A stretch of 64,000 bases of DNA, from assembly GCF_009789575.1 (NCBI RefSeq), contig NZ_CP046908.1:2170001-2234000 (forward strand), given 5' to 3'. The notes under the pieces were generated by a model, which worked only from the letters and a program-made list of their open reading frames with translations, did no database searches and was not told where the DNA came from. The DNA comes from Stappia indica (GTDB lineage Bacteria > Pseudomonadota > Alphaproteobacteria > Rhizobiales > Stappiaceae). The translations under genes were made by a program, and so were the position numbers. The first letter of the stretch is position 1. Every line of letters starts with the position of its first letter. Of this stretch, positions 26,921-36,026 are shown in pieces.

Positions 26921-28060
26921 ATGAAGCTGGCTGTGCCACGCGAGAGCGAGGCAGGAGAAACGCGCGTCGCCGCAACGCCGGACACCGTGAAACGGTTCGT
27001 CTCGCTCGGCTTCGAGGTCAGTGTCGAAGCCGGCGCCGGCACGTTGTCGCGCGTCGTCGATGCCGACTATCAGGCCGCCGGTGCCACCATCGCCAAGGAC
27101 GCGAAGACGACGCTCGAGGGCGCCGATCTGGTCCTCAAGGTTCGCCGCCCCAGCGCGGCCGAACTCGGCCTGATGAAGAGCGGCGCCATCGTCATCGCGA
27201 CCATGGACCCTTACGGTCATGACGACGCGGTCAAGGCGATGGCCGAGGCCGGCATCTCCGCCTTCGCCATGGAGTTCATGCCGCGCATCACCCGCGCCCA
27301 GGTCATGGACGTCCTGTCCTCCCAGGCCAACCTTGCCGGCTACCAGGCCGTCATCGACGGCGCCGCGGAATACGACCGCGCCATGCCGATGATGATGACT
27401 GCCGCCGGCACGGTTCCGGCCGCGCGCGTCTTCGTCATGGGCGCCGGCGTCGCCGGTCTCCAGGCGATCGCGACCGCCCGCCGCCTCGGCGCGGTGGTCA
27501 GCGCCACCGACGTTCGCCCGGCCGCCAAGGAACAGGTCGAGTCGCTCGGCGCCAAGTTCATCGCCGTGGAGGACGACGAGTTCCGCCAGGCGGAGACGGC
27601 CGGCGGCTACGCCAAGGAAATGTCGGACGAGTACAAGAAGAAGCAGGCCGAGCTGGTCGCTTCGCACATCGCCAAGCAGGACATCGTCGTCACCACCGCC
27701 CTGATCCCCGGCCGGCCCGCGCCGCGCCTGATCACCAAGGAAATGGTCGCCTCGATGAAGCCCGGCTCGGTGATCGTCGACCTCGCCGTCGAGCGCGGCG
27801 GCAATGTCGAGGGCGCTGTGCCCGGCAAGGTCGCCCAGGTGGGCGAGGTGAAGATCGTCGGCCACCTCAACGTGCCCGGCCGTCTCGCCGCTTCCGCCTC
27901 GGCGCTCTACGCCAAGAACCTGGTCGTCTTCGCCGAGACGCTGGTCGACAAGGAGGCCAAGGCCATTGCCGTGAACTGGGAGGACGAGCTGGTCAAGGCC
28001 ACCGTCCTCACCCGCGACGGCAAGGTGGTTCACCCGGCCTTCGCGCCGGCAGCCGGATAA
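26921..28060 (+). CDS. pntAA: NAD(P) transhydrogenase alpha subunit, part 1 (NAD domain)
   Basis: 379-residue soluble domain I of the proton-translocating transhydrogenase, binding NAD(H). It begins [20 protein letters not shown], has the Rossmann motif [19 protein letters not shown] with ATDVRP following, and ends before the membrane part. The split into three genes is the Rhodospirillum-type arrangement. A strong GGGAGGAG ribosome site precedes the ATG. The enzyme couples proton entry to reduction of NADP+ by NADH and supplies NADPH for biosynthesis, including the glutamate synthase encoded downstream. Confidence 0.94.
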   Translation: MKLAVPRESEAGETRVAATPDTVKRFVSLGFEVSVEAGAGTLSRVVDADYQAAGATIAKDAKTTLEGADLVLKVRRPSAAELGLMKSGAIVIATMDPYGHDDAVKAMAEAGISAFAMEFMPRITRAQVMDVLSSQANLAGYQAVIDGAAEYDRAMPMMMTAAGTVPAARVFVMGAGVAGLQAIATARRLGAVVSATDVRPAAKEQVESLGAKFIAVEDDEFRQAETAGGYAKEMSDEYKKKQAELVASHIAKQDIVVTTALIPGRPAPRLITKEMVASMKPGSVIVDLAVERGGNVEGAVPGKVAQVGEVKIVGHLNVPGRLAASASALYAKNLVVFAETLVDKEAKAIAVNWEDELVKATVLTRDGKVVHPAFAPAAG

Positions 28061-28071
28061 GGGGGGACGCC

Positions 28072-28548
28072 ATGTCGGAACTCAACGCCAACGAAACGCT
28101 GGAGCGCGCCCGCGCTGCCGCGGAAGCTGCACGCGAGGCGGCCGAGACCGCCCAGGCGGCGGCCGATGCGGCCCGCGGCTATGCGGACCAGATCGCCGGC
28201 GGGGCGGGCGATTCCATCGCTCACGCCGCCTCTGCCCTCACGGGCGGGGCGATCGATCCCTTCGTCTTCCAGTTCACCATCTTCGTGCTGGCGATCTTCG
28301 TCGGCTATTACGTGGTCTGGTCGGTGACGCCGGCCCTGCACACGCCCTTGATGTCGGTCACCAACGCCATTTCGAGCGTGATCGTGGTCGGCGCGCTGCT
28401 GGCCGTGGGCGTCGACCTTGCCGCCGACGGCGCGGCTTACGCACGGGGCTTCGGCTTCCTTGCGCTGATCATGGCCAGCGTCAACATCTTCGGCGGCTTC
28501 CTGGTCACCCAGCGCATGCTCGCCATGTACAAGAAGAAGCAGAGATAG
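28072..28548 (+). CDS. pntAB: NAD(P) transhydrogenase alpha subunit, part 2 (membrane)
   Basis: 158-residue membrane part of subunit alpha. Three or four helices follow residue 60 ([46 protein letters not shown]). The N-terminal 50 residues are an Ala/Glu-rich, probably coiled-coil extension ([19 protein letters not shown]), longer than in Rhodospirillum. It starts 11 bp after the pntAA stop and ends 13 bp before pntB. Confidence 0.92.
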   Translation: MSELNANETLERARAAAEAAREAAETAQAAADAARGYADQIAGGAGDSIAHAASALTGGAIDPFVFQFTIFVLAIFVGYYVVWSVTPALHTPLMSVTNAISSVIVVGALLAVGVDLAADGAAYARGFGFLALIMASVNIFGGFLVTQRMLAMYKKKQR

Positions 28549-28561
28549 GGGGCCGGACACC

Positions 28562-29959
28562 ATGCTTTCCGCCAATGTCACGGCCGTCCTCTATGTGATT
28601 TCGGCTGTTCTCTTCATCCTGGCGCTGCGCGGGCTGTCCAGCCCCGAGACCTCGCGCCAGGGCAACATGTTCGGCATGGTCGGCATGGCGATTGCCATCG
28701 TCACGACCCTGCTGACCGCCGCACCCGGCTTCAGCGGCCTGGTGCTCATCATCGCCGGCCTCGCCATCGGCGGCGGCGTCGGCGCGGTGATCGCCAAGCG
28801 CGTGCCGATGACCGCCATGCCGCAGCTGGTCGCCGCCTTCCACTCGCTGGTCGGCATGGCCGCGGTGCTGGTGGCCGCCGGTGCGCTCTATGCGCCCCAG
28901 GCCTTCGGCATCGGCACGGTCGGCACCATCCACGGGGCCAGCCTCGTGGAGATGTCGCTCGGCGTCGCCATCGGCGCGATCACCTTCACCGGTTCGGTCA
29001 TCGCCTTCGCCAAGCTCGACGGACGCATGTCCGGCGCGCCGATCATGCTGCCCATGCGCCATGTCATCAATGGCGGCCTGGCGGCGCTGATCGTCCTCAT
29101 GGTCATCGTCTTCGTCGCGACCGAGAGCCACACCGTCTTCTGGATGATCGTCGTCCTGTCGCTGATCTTCGGCGGCCTGATCATCATCCCGATCGGCGGC
29201 GCGGACATGCCGGTCGTGGTGTCCATGCTCAACTCCTATTCGGGCTGGGCGGCCGCCGGCATCGGCTTCACGCTCGGCAACATGGCGCTGATTGTCGTCG
29301 GCGCGCTGGTCGGCTCCTCGGGCGCGATCCTGTCCTACATCATGTGCAAGGGCATGAACCGCTCCTTCATCTCCGTCATTCTCGGCGGCTTCGGCGGCGA
29401 GACCGCTGCGGCCGGCGGCGGCGGGGCGGACGACCGTCCGGTCAAGCAGGGCTCGGCCGAGGACGCGGCCTTCATCATGAAGAACGCCGCCAAGGTCATC
29501 ATCGTGCCGGGCTACGGCATGGCGGTGGCCCAGGCCCAGCACGCCCTGCGCGAGCTTGCCGACACGCTCAAGGAGGAGGGCGTCGAGGTCAAGTACGCCA
29601 TCCACCCGGTGGCGGGCCGCATGCCCGGCCACATGAACGTGCTGCTGGCCGAGGCGCAGGTGCCGTATGACGAGGTCTTCGAGCTGGAGGACATCAACTC
29701 CGAGTTCGCCCAGGCCGACGTCGTCTACGTCATCGGCGCCAACGACGTCACCAACCCGGCGGCGCGCGACGATCCGACCTCGCCGATCTACGGCATGCCG
29801 ATCCTCGACGTCGACAAGGCCGGCACGGTGCTCTTCGTCAAGCGCGGCATGGGCTCCGGCTATGCCGGCATCCAGAACGAGCTGTTCTTCCTGGACAAGA
29901 CGATGATGCTGTTCGGCGACGCCAAGAAGATGACCGAGGGCATCGTCAAGGCGCTCTGA
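28562..29959 (+). CDS. pntB: NAD(P) transhydrogenase beta subunit
   Basis: 465-residue subunit with eight or nine membrane helices in the first 270 residues and the soluble NADP-binding domain III at the C-terminus. Domain III has IIVPGYGMAVAQAQH, the HPVAGRMPGHMNVLLAEA loop and GANDVTNPAA, all of which contact NADP(H). It is the last gene of the pnt operon, and a strong hairpin follows its stop by 30 bp. Confidence 0.95.
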   Translation: MLSANVTAVLYVISAVLFILALRGLSSPETSRQGNMFGMVGMAIAIVTTLLTAAPGFSGLVLIIAGLAIGGGVGAVIAKRVPMTAMPQLVAAFHSLVGMAAVLVAAGALYAPQAFGIGTVGTIHGASLVEMSLGVAIGAITFTGSVIAFAKLDGRMSGAPIMLPMRHVINGGLAALIVLMVIVFVATESHTVFWMIVVLSLIFGGLIIIPIGGADMPVVVSMLNSYSGWAAAGIGFTLGNMALIVVGALVGSSGAILSYIMCKGMNRSFISVILGGFGGETAAAGGGGADDRPVKQGSAEDAAFIMKNAAKVIIVPGYGMAVAQAQHALRELADTLKEEGVEVKYAIHPVAGRMPGHMNVLLAEAQVPYDEVFELEDINSEFAQADVVYVIGANDVTNPAARDDPTSPIYGMPILDVDKAGTVLFVKRGMGSGYAGIQNELFFLDKTMMLFGDAKKMTEGIVKAL

Positions 29960-29989
29960 GCACGGCTCTTCGCCATTGCACGCAGTTCG

Positions 29990-30020
29990 CGGCGCGCTCC
30001 CCAAGGGGGCGCGCCGTTTG
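29990..30020 (+). terminator. terminator after the pnt operon
   Basis: CGGCGCGC and GCGCGCCG form an 8-bp stem, followed by TTTGCGTTT. It lies between pntB and the convergent GGDEF-EAL gene. Confidence 0.7.
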
Positions 30021-30049
30021 CGTTTCGCAGGACGAGGGACGTGCGGGGA

Positions 30050-32029
30050 TCAGGAGCGCTGCTGCAGCAGCGGCGTTTCCAGGGCGGGCCGGTACTGCGC
30101 CTCGAGCTCCTCGCAGAAGGCCGGAATGGCGCCCGCGGCCATCGGCCGCGCGAACAGGAAGCCCTGCACGATCTGGCAGCCGGTATCGCGGACGAAGCGC
30201 AACTGCTCCGCCGTCTCGATGCCCTCGATCAGGGTCTCGGCTCCCAGCGTTTCGGCCAATTGCATGATGCCCTGGACGATGCTGGCCCGGATCCGCTCGT
30301 CGCCCTCCAGCACGAAGGAGCGGTCGATCTTCAGCACGTCCGGCTTCAGCCGCATCAGATAGGCGATGTTGGAATAGCCGGCGCCGAAATCGTCGAGCGC
30401 CAGCCGGACGCCGAGAGCGGCGAGATCGGCGAGGTTGGCGCCGACCTGGGCACAGTCGATCAGCAGCACCCCTTCGGTGATCTCGATCTCGAACTGCCGG
30501 GCCGTCAGGCCGTGGCGGGCCAGCACCGCCGCCACCCGCGCTGCAAGGCCGGGGCTCTGGAAGGTGCGCGGCGACAGGTTGACCGACACCCGCAACCGCC
30601 GTCCCTCCGCGTTCCACGCCGCCGCAGTGCGGCAGGCCTCGTCGATCACGAAGCCGTCGAGCTCCGCGATCTGGTCGCCTTCCTCAAGGATCGGGATGAA
30701 CAGACCGGGCGGAATGATCGTGCCCGTTGCGGCATCGCGCCAGCGCACCAGCGCTTCGACACCGGTCACCGTGCCGCGCCCGACATGGACCTGCGGCTGG
30801 AACTCGAGGAACAGGTCGCCGGCCGCCAGCGCCTGCGGCAGCGACGTGCGCAGCGCCTCGGCGCGGTCGCGGCGTTCCGAGATCCCCGCTTCGTAGAACA
30901 CCTGCCGTCCGCGGCCGCGTGCCTTCGCCTCATAGAGCGCTGCATCGGCCGCGAGCATCGTCGCATCGATGGTCGCCCCGTGCTGCGGCCACACCGCGAT
31001 GCCGCAGCTGAAATGCAGCGGGATCGGCTCGCCCTTGAAGACCAGCTCCGGCGGGTCCGTCATGCGCTCACCGATCAGCGCGGCCAGGTCCGCGTGCCCG
31101 TCCGGCGGCAGTGCGAGCGTTGCCACGAATTCGTCGCCGCCCCAGCGCGCGACGATGCCGCGATCGCCGAACCGCGCCACCAGCCAGTCGGCCGCCGTCT
31201 TCAGCAGCGCATCGCCCGCCAGATGGCCGTAGCGGTCGTTGACGGCCTTGAACCGGTCGAGATCGAAGATCAGCAGGGCATGTCCCGGCACCGGCCCGGC
31301 AGCGGTTGTCGCCATCGCCCACTCGGTAAAGCCGCGCCGGTTGGCGAGGCCCGTCAGGCTGTCGCGGCCGCTGGCGAGCCGCAGTTCGGCGACCATCCGC
31401 CGGTTGCGCCACCGCAGCGCCAGCGAGATGAACGACAGGACGAGCAGCATGGTGACGCTGCCGATCACCTCGAACCAGGCGCCGGCGGAATTTTCCGCCC
31501 GTATCTTCAGTGCCTTGTCGATATCCGCCTCGACGCCGCGCATGTAGTCGCCGGTCCGGCGCGTCAGTTCGGAGCTGGTGCGGCGCAGGTCGGCGAGCGA
31601 CGTCTCATCGATGGGGGTCTTTCCCGAGGCAAGTCGGTCGAGGCCGTCGAGCAGCGCCCAGGCGACCGGCGCCACCCTGGAGTCCGGCTCGACCAGCGGT
31701 CCGCGGGACAGGCCGGCCAGGACCTCGAAGCGGATGTGCAGATGGTCGGCCGCGGTCGCGATCAGCCGGCGCGCTTCCGGCGAGGCGGCATCGATGCGCA
31801 TCGCCTGCAGCATGCCGTCCACCCGCGCGACCTCGGCGAAGGTGTAACGCATGTGGCGCACCATATGCTGTCCGGCATCCGGCTCCGGCTGGTTCAGCGT
31901 CGCGACGCCGCGCAGCGCCACCAGCGTCGCCACCAGGCAGGCGCAGGCCACCGCCCCCACGACCAGCCAGGGCTGCATCGGTCGGAGCAGCGCACGTTGC
32001 GCGAAGATCCGTCTGAGGCCCTTCACCAT
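30050..32029 (-). CDS. membrane GGDEF-EAL c-di-GMP protein
   Basis: 659-residue inner-membrane regulator. Two membrane helices (about 21-39 and 187-206) enclose a roughly 145-residue, mostly helical periplasmic sensor. The diguanylate cyclase domain has an intact GGDEF at 297-301; the usual RxxD inhibitory site is not at the standard spacing. The EAL domain keeps EAL at 425-427, NLSPRTFQ, DDFGAGYSN and LKIDRSFV, so phosphodiesterase activity is plausible. The start codon overlaps the stop of the upstream exported SUOX-fold gene by 7 bp (ATGGTGA), implying translational coupling and a functional pair. Whether it makes or breaks c-di-GMP in vivo cannot be told. Confidence 0.88.
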   Translation of the reverse strand: MVKGLRRIFAQRALLRPMQPWLVVGAVACACLVATLVALRGVATLNQPEPDAGQHMVRHMRYTFAEVARVDGMLQAMRIDAASPEARRLIATAADHLHIRFEVLAGLSRGPLVEPDSRVAPVAWALLDGLDRLASGKTPIDETSLADLRRTSSELTRRTGDYMRGVEADIDKALKIRAENSAGAWFEVIGSVTMLLVLSFISLALRWRNRRMVAELRLASGRDSLTGLANRRGFTEWAMATTAAGPVPGHALLIFDLDRFKAVNDRYGHLAGDALLKTAADWLVARFGDRGIVARWGGDEFVATLALPPDGHADLAALIGERMTDPPELVFKGEPIPLHFSCGIAVWPQHGATIDATMLAADAALYEAKARGRGRQVFYEAGISERRDRAEALRTSLPQALAAGDLFLEFQPQVHVGRGTVTGVEALVRWRDAATGTIIPPGLFIPILEEGDQIAELDGFVIDEACRTAAAWNAEGRRLRVSVNLSPRTFQSPGLAARVAAVLARHGLTARQFEIEITEGVLLIDCAQVGANLADLAALGVRLALDDFGAGYSNIAYLMRLKPDVLKIDRSFVLEGDERIRASIVQGIMQLAETLGAETLIEGIETAEQLRFVRDTGCQIVQGFLFARPMAAGAIPAFCEELEAQYRPALETPLLQQRS

Positions 32030-32526
32030 TCGATCTCGACGATCAGCCAGACGCTTCGGTCGATATAGGTGCGTCCGTCGAGTTCCGGATAGCGGTCGAC
32101 GGGGTAGATGATCCGTGCCGGCCCGCGCTGGCGCAGGGTCAGCCGCTCCTGGCCGACGCGGGTCGCGACGACGATGGGCCACCGTTCCCAGTCCTCGCGC
32201 GGAATGTCGGCCGAATAGCCGTCGGAGGCGCGTACGATGAGGCCCTTGGCCTCGCCGGCGCCGATCATTTCGACGAGATCGGACAGGAGAACGCCCTGAA
32301 ACGTGGTCACCGGCTCGTCGGGGCTGGCATTGCCCTGGATCTCGACCTTCGGCAGGCTCTCGATCTCCTCGATCGTCAGGTCGCGCGTCGCTCCGTCATG
32401 CCTCAGCAGGATTTGCCCGGCCGTCGCCCGATCCGAAGGCGACGCGCCCGTCGCCTGCGCCGTCACGGGTGCGGCCAGAAGAACAGCGGCGCCGAGAAGG
32501 GCTGCGAACATTCGTGCGATAGGCAT
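32023..32526 (-). CDS. small exported SUOX-fold (molybdopterin-oxidoreductase-like) protein
   Basis: 167-residue protein with a clear signal peptide (MPIARMFAALL to AQA). The mature part resembles the sulfite-oxidase/YedY fold: LTIEEIESLPKVEI, TTFQGVLLSDLVEMIG, ASDGYSADIPRED and the C-terminal DRSVWLIVEIEW. It has no cysteine at all, so it cannot ligate molybdenum as YedY does, and it is about half the size of the enzymes. It probably binds a ligand. GGAGG precedes the ATG at 32526. The 7-bp overlap with the GGDEF-EAL gene suggests it feeds a signal to that protein's periplasmic domain. Confidence 0.72.
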   Translation of the reverse strand: MPIARMFAALLGAAVLLAAPVTAQATGASPSDRATAGQILLRHDGATRDLTIEEIESLPKVEIQGNASPDEPVTTFQGVLLSDLVEMIGAGEAKGLIVRASDGYSADIPREDWERWPIVVATRVGQERLTLRQRGPARIIYPVDRYPELDGRTYIDRSVWLIVEIEW

Positions 32527-32878
32527 GAGGTCCTCCGTCCGACGGCCGGCCAGGAAGATCCCTCCGCCTTGCACGACGCCGTATTCTGTCGATGGCGAAT
32601 ATAACCCGCCGCCGTGAAGGCAAGCTTAACCTCTCCGCACTTTTCGCAGGATTCAACGCGCAGCAGAGCGGGGGGGGGGCGGCGGGATCGCGTTGCGGCG
32701 CCCGGGATGCGGCAAAGCGATTCGCCCTCAACGCGTGGCGAGTGGCGCGCCTCCCCCGGGGGGCGCCGTTTTCTTGGTACGCCTTTCCACCGCCGGCCTT
32801 GCGGTCAATTTCCGGTTGCAGCGGGTTGGTGGCTTCCCCTCGCGCCGCGCGCTTTGATGGGCGCAGGGGACTGCCACG
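32527..32878. other. divergent intergenic region with a G10 tract
   Basis: About 350 bp between the SUOX-fold gene and the Excalibur gene, with no credible coding frame. A run of ten G lies at 32670-32679, about 210 bp before the Excalibur start. No promoter boxes could be placed with confidence. Confidence 0.5.
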
Positions 32879-33142
32879 ATGATACTCAAAGCACTTTGCC
32901 TGATGGGCGCGCTCGGGCCGGCCGGCCCCTATACGCCCGTCGCTCCGCCCGCCGCCACGCTCGTCCAGGCGCGGCGCGGGCTCACCTGCAAGCAGATGCC
33001 CGATTGCCGCTCGGCGGTGATCCTGTGGTGCTCCGGCTATGGCCGTGCCGATGGCGACGGCGACGGCATCCCTTGCGAGAACGTGTGCTCCTCGCGGCGC
33101 CAGGTCGAGGCGATCCTGCGGGAGATCGGCTGCGACAAGTAG
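32879..33142 (+). CDS. Excalibur calcium-binding domain protein
   Basis: 87-residue exported protein. After a short hydrophobic N-terminus, the mature part has an Excalibur motif, DGDGDGIPCE (58-67), an EF-hand-like calcium loop with flanking cysteines (37, 43, 51, 66, 70) likely paired as disulfides. Excalibur domains occur on secreted nucleases and cell-surface proteins; here it stands alone. AGGGGA precedes the ATG. Function unknown. Confidence 0.75.
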   Translation: MILKALCLMGALGPAGPYTPVAPPAATLVQARRGLTCKQMPDCRSAVILWCSGYGRADGDGDGIPCENVCSSRRQVEAILREIGCDK

Positions 33143-33172
33143 CGGCACGGCACACGCACTCCCTCACCACGA

Positions 33173-33208
33173 AAAAACCCGGCACGCGGGGCTCGCATGC
33201 CGGGTTTC
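33173..33208. terminator. bidirectional terminator
   Basis: AAACCCGGCA and TGCCGGGTTT form a 10-bp stem with A- and T-rich flanks, between the convergent Excalibur and gapR genes. Confidence 0.82.
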
Positions 33209-33249
33209 ATCAGCTCTGGTGCTGCGGCCGCAAGGCCGCGCCCTGTCGG

Positions 33250-33513
33250 TCAGGCGTCGTTCGCCGGACCGTTCATGCCGAGCGCATGCATGTAGAGGTC
33301 GAGGATCGCGTCTTCTTCCTCGCGCTCGTGCGGCTGCTTCTTGCGCAGCGAGATCACCTTGCGCAGGATCTTGACGTCGAAGCCGGTGCCCTTGGCTTCC
33401 GCGTAGACATCCTTGATGTCGTCCGAGATCACCTTCTTCTCTTCCTCGAGACGCTCGATGCGCTCGACAAATGCACGCAGCTGGTCGCCGGCGACGCCGC
33501 CTGGATCGGACAT
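33250..33513 (-). CDS. gapR: nucleoid-associated protein GapR (DUF2312)
   Basis: 87-residue coiled-coil DNA-binding protein. It has the DUF2312 core [36 protein letters not shown] and [12 protein letters not shown]. In Caulobacter GapR clamps overtwisted, A+T-rich DNA ahead of polymerases and stimulates gyrase and topoisomerase IV; it is needed for normal cell-cycle progression. AAGGAGA lies about 10 bases before the ATG. It follows DUF1244 and an amidohydrolase gene on the same strand. Confidence 0.93.
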   Translation of the reverse strand: MSDPGGVAGDQLRAFVERIERLEEEKKVISDDIKDVYAEAKGTGFDVKILRKVISLRKKQPHEREEEDAILDLYMHALGMNGPANDA

Positions 33514-33684
33514 GGGTACTCGTCTCCTTCATGGGTGCGGGCCGGGCGGCCTGCGGATCGGGGTGCTCAAACGGGGCCGGGAGGCAAAATGCCTCCCGTG
33601 ATGCCGATCTGCATGCGCGGAAAATCGGGCAGATGCAAGACCGGGGAACGAAAACGGAACGATATTCACATGGGCCGCGCCGCC

Positions 33685-33990
33685 TTATTCTTGCGGACGG
33701 GCCTTCTCGAAGGCGGCCTGCTGATCGGCGCTCGCCTCGTTCTGGTAGAGGTCCTTCCACTGCGAATACGGCATGCCGTAGACGATCTCGCGCGCGGCTT
33801 CCTTGTCGAGGGAAACGCCCTTCTCGTTCGCCGCGTCCAGATACCAGTTGGACAGGCAGTTCCGGCAGAAGCCGGCGAGGTTCATCATGTCGATGTTCTG
33901 CACGTCCGTGCGCTTGCGCAGATGCGAGACCAGCCGGCGGAATGCGGCCGCCTCCAGTTCGGTGCGCGTTGCCTCGTCGATTTCGGCCAT
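33685..33990 (-). CDS. DUF1244 family protein
   Basis: 101-residue conserved alphaproteobacterial protein of unknown function. Signature blocks are AAAFRRLVSHLRKRTDVQNIDMMNLAGFCRNCLSNWY and the DKEAAREIVYGMPYSQWK segment, of which the invariant FCRNCL cysteines and the MPY.WK motif are the most telling. I use the ATG at 33990, with GGAGAAGG upstream, rather than the one four codons earlier, which has no spacing to its purines. It sits between an N-formylglutamate amidohydrolase-like gene and gapR. Confidence 0.88.
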   Translation of the reverse strand: MAEIDEATRTELEAAAFRRLVSHLRKRTDVQNIDMMNLAGFCRNCLSNWYLDAANEKGVSLDKEAAREIVYGMPYSQWKDLYQNEASADQQAAFEKARPQE

Positions 33991-34036
33991 GTCCTTCTCC
34001 ATCTCTCGCGGGCCCGATCTCTCAGGATCCGTCCGC

Positions 34037-34849
34037 TCAGTCGCAGCGCGATCCGTAGTGGCGGATCGTGTTGAGGTCCGGCGCTTCCCTCAGGACCTTC
34101 GCGACCAGCGGCACCAGCCGGCGCGTCCACGCGTCGATGCCGGCCGCATCGCCAATCAGGTCCTGGCGGACCTCCAGCAGCGCATGCGCCAGCCCTCGCG
34201 CCGTACCATGCCGGTACATGCAGTCGTTCTTCAAGGCCCCGTCATAGGGCTCGTTGTCGCCCACCACCAGATCGGGATCGGAGCGCAATGCGTCAAGCAG
34301 CGGCAGCGCGAAACGCGGATCGCTGTCCCACAGGATGCCCGCATGCCAGGGCCGCGGCACGCCGCGCCAGATGGCCGTATAGCTGTGGATCGACAGGATC
34401 GCCGGGGGATGGCCTTGCGCGATCGCCGCATCGATCTCGGCCGCCACCGCATCATGATAGGGCCGGTGATAGGCCGCGAGCCGGTGCTCGCGCTCGGCCG
34501 CATCGTGCGTCGCATTGCCCGGCACCACGGAGCCGTCCGACAGGCGCATCACCAGCGTCGGATCGTCCTCGCCGCGGTTCGGGTCGATCAGCAGCCGCGA
34601 ATAGGTGGTCATCAAGGCCGGCACGCCGAAGGCCTGCGCCAGTCCCAGCGTCAGCTCGCGCACGCCGATGTCATAGGCGATGTGGCGCTCGAACTCGCTT
34701 TGCGGCAGGCCGAGCGAGCCATAAGCGGCCGGCAACTGGTTGCTGGCATGGTCGCAGAGCAGCAGCAGCCCGCGCGAGCGGTCGCCCTCGACCTTCTCGA
34801 ACGGTGCCTCGTCGGGGGATTTCGGGGCAGCGAAAAGCGTCTCGGCCAT
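34037..34849 (-). CDS. N-formylglutamate amidohydrolase family protein
   Basis: 270-residue HutG-type zinc amidohydrolase. The metal-site blocks are CDHASNQLP, an Arg/Asp-rich RLLIDPNRGEDDP segment, HRPYHDAV and ILSIHSYTAIWRG. Classical members hydrolyse N-formylglutamate in histidine breakdown, but no hut genes are present, so the true substrate may be another N-acyl amino acid. GGAG precedes the ATG. A second, only distantly similar family member is encoded at 42569. Confidence 0.85.
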   Translation of the reverse strand: MAETLFAAPKSPDEAPFEKVEGDRSRGLLLLCDHASNQLPAAYGSLGLPQSEFERHIAYDIGVRELTLGLAQAFGVPALMTTYSRLLIDPNRGEDDPTLVMRLSDGSVVPGNATHDAAEREHRLAAYHRPYHDAVAAEIDAAIAQGHPPAILSIHSYTAIWRGVPRPWHAGILWDSDPRFALPLLDALRSDPDLVVGDNEPYDGALKNDCMYRHGTARGLAHALLEVRQDLIGDAAGIDAWTRRLVPLVAKVLREAPDLNTIRHYGSRCD

Positions 34850-35057
34850 CTCGGCTCCGTTTGCAGGATTTCAGCCCCGCTGTGCACCATATCCCGCGTC
34901 CGCTTTCAACTGCATTTTCGCCTCCAGATCGCGATAAGAGCTATCGGCGATTTCTGGCGAGACAGGCCGTCATTGGATGCCTAATCTCCGCCGGGCCTGT
35001 CCGCAGGGCCGTTGCTTGCCCTGACCATCCGAACGTTTTCCCGAAAGACCGCAAGGC

Positions 35058-36026
35058 ATGACCACCGCCCCCGCCCCGCTCAGCGCCGCTCCCGACCAGC
35101 GTCTTCTGGTCGCCTTCCTCGCGTTGCTCGCCGGGGCCATCGCCATGGGCGTCTCGCCGGTCTTCGTGCGCCATGCCGATGTCGGCCCCTTCGCCAGCGC
35201 CTTCTGGCGCGCCGCCCTCGCCCTGCCGCTGCTGGCCGTGTGGGCGCGGATCGAACGGCCCGCCGGCACCCCCGCGCCGCGCTGGAACGCGGCGACGCTC
35301 GCCGCCGGCGTGCTCTTCGCCGGCGACCTGTTCTTCTGGCACCTGGCGATCATGAACACCACGGCGGCCAACGCGACGCTGCTGGCGACCCTCGCCCCGC
35401 TCTGGGTGATGCTGGCCTCCGGCGCCCTGCTCAAGGAGCCGGTGACCCGCGCGATGGCCCTCGGCCTTGCCGCCTGCCTCCTCGGCGCGGCCCTGCTGAT
35501 CGGCAGCAGCTTCGCCTTCGCGCCCGAGCGCCTGACCGGCGATTTCTACGGCGTCGTCACCTCGATCTTCTTCGGCAGCTATTTCATCGCCATGCGCTTT
35601 GCCCGGCGCGGCAGCACCGGCATGACCCCCGGCCTCTTGGTCTATCGCAGCTCGCTCATCACCGCCGCCGTCCTGTTCGTCGTCGCCCTGATGCTGGAGG
35701 AGACCATCCTGCCGTCGTCGCTGACCGGCATCGCCATGCTGGTCGCGCTCGGCGTCGTCGCCCACGCACTCGGCCAGGGCCTGCTGGCCTTTGCCCTCGG
35801 CACCCTGTCGGCCGGCTTTTCAGCCCTGGTCATCTTCCTGGAGGCGGTTGCCGCCGCCGCCGTCGGCTATCTCTTCCTCGGCGAGAGCGTCGGCCCGGCC
35901 CAGGCGCTCGGCGGTGCCGTCATCCTCGCCGGCATCTACATCGCCCGCCCGCGCGCCGCCCCCGGTCCGGTCGCGCCGGCAGCCGCTCCCGTCCAACCCA
36001 CTACCCCGACCCGCGAGGCCGAATGA
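35058..36026 (+). CDS. EamA/DMT-family permease
   Basis: 322-residue inner-membrane transporter with ten predicted helices in two EamA halves (about 18-150 and 165-300) and a Pro/Ala-rich C-terminal tail. The family mostly exports amino acids, nucleosides or other metabolites; the substrate here is unknown. AAGG precedes the ATG. The last codons overlap the glycerate kinase start (ATGA), so the two genes are coupled. Confidence 0.85.
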   Translation: MTTAPAPLSAAPDQRLLVAFLALLAGAIAMGVSPVFVRHADVGPFASAFWRAALALPLLAVWARIERPAGTPAPRWNAATLAAGVLFAGDLFFWHLAIMNTTAANATLLATLAPLWVMLASGALLKEPVTRAMALGLAACLLGAALLIGSSFAFAPERLTGDFYGVVTSIFFGSYFIAMRFARRGSTGMTPGLLVYRSSLITAAVLFVVALMLEETILPSSLTGIAMLVALGVVAHALGQGLLAFALGTLSAGFSALVIFLEAVAAAAVGYLFLGESVGPAQALGGAVILAGIYIARPRAAPGPVAPAAAPVQPTTPTREAE

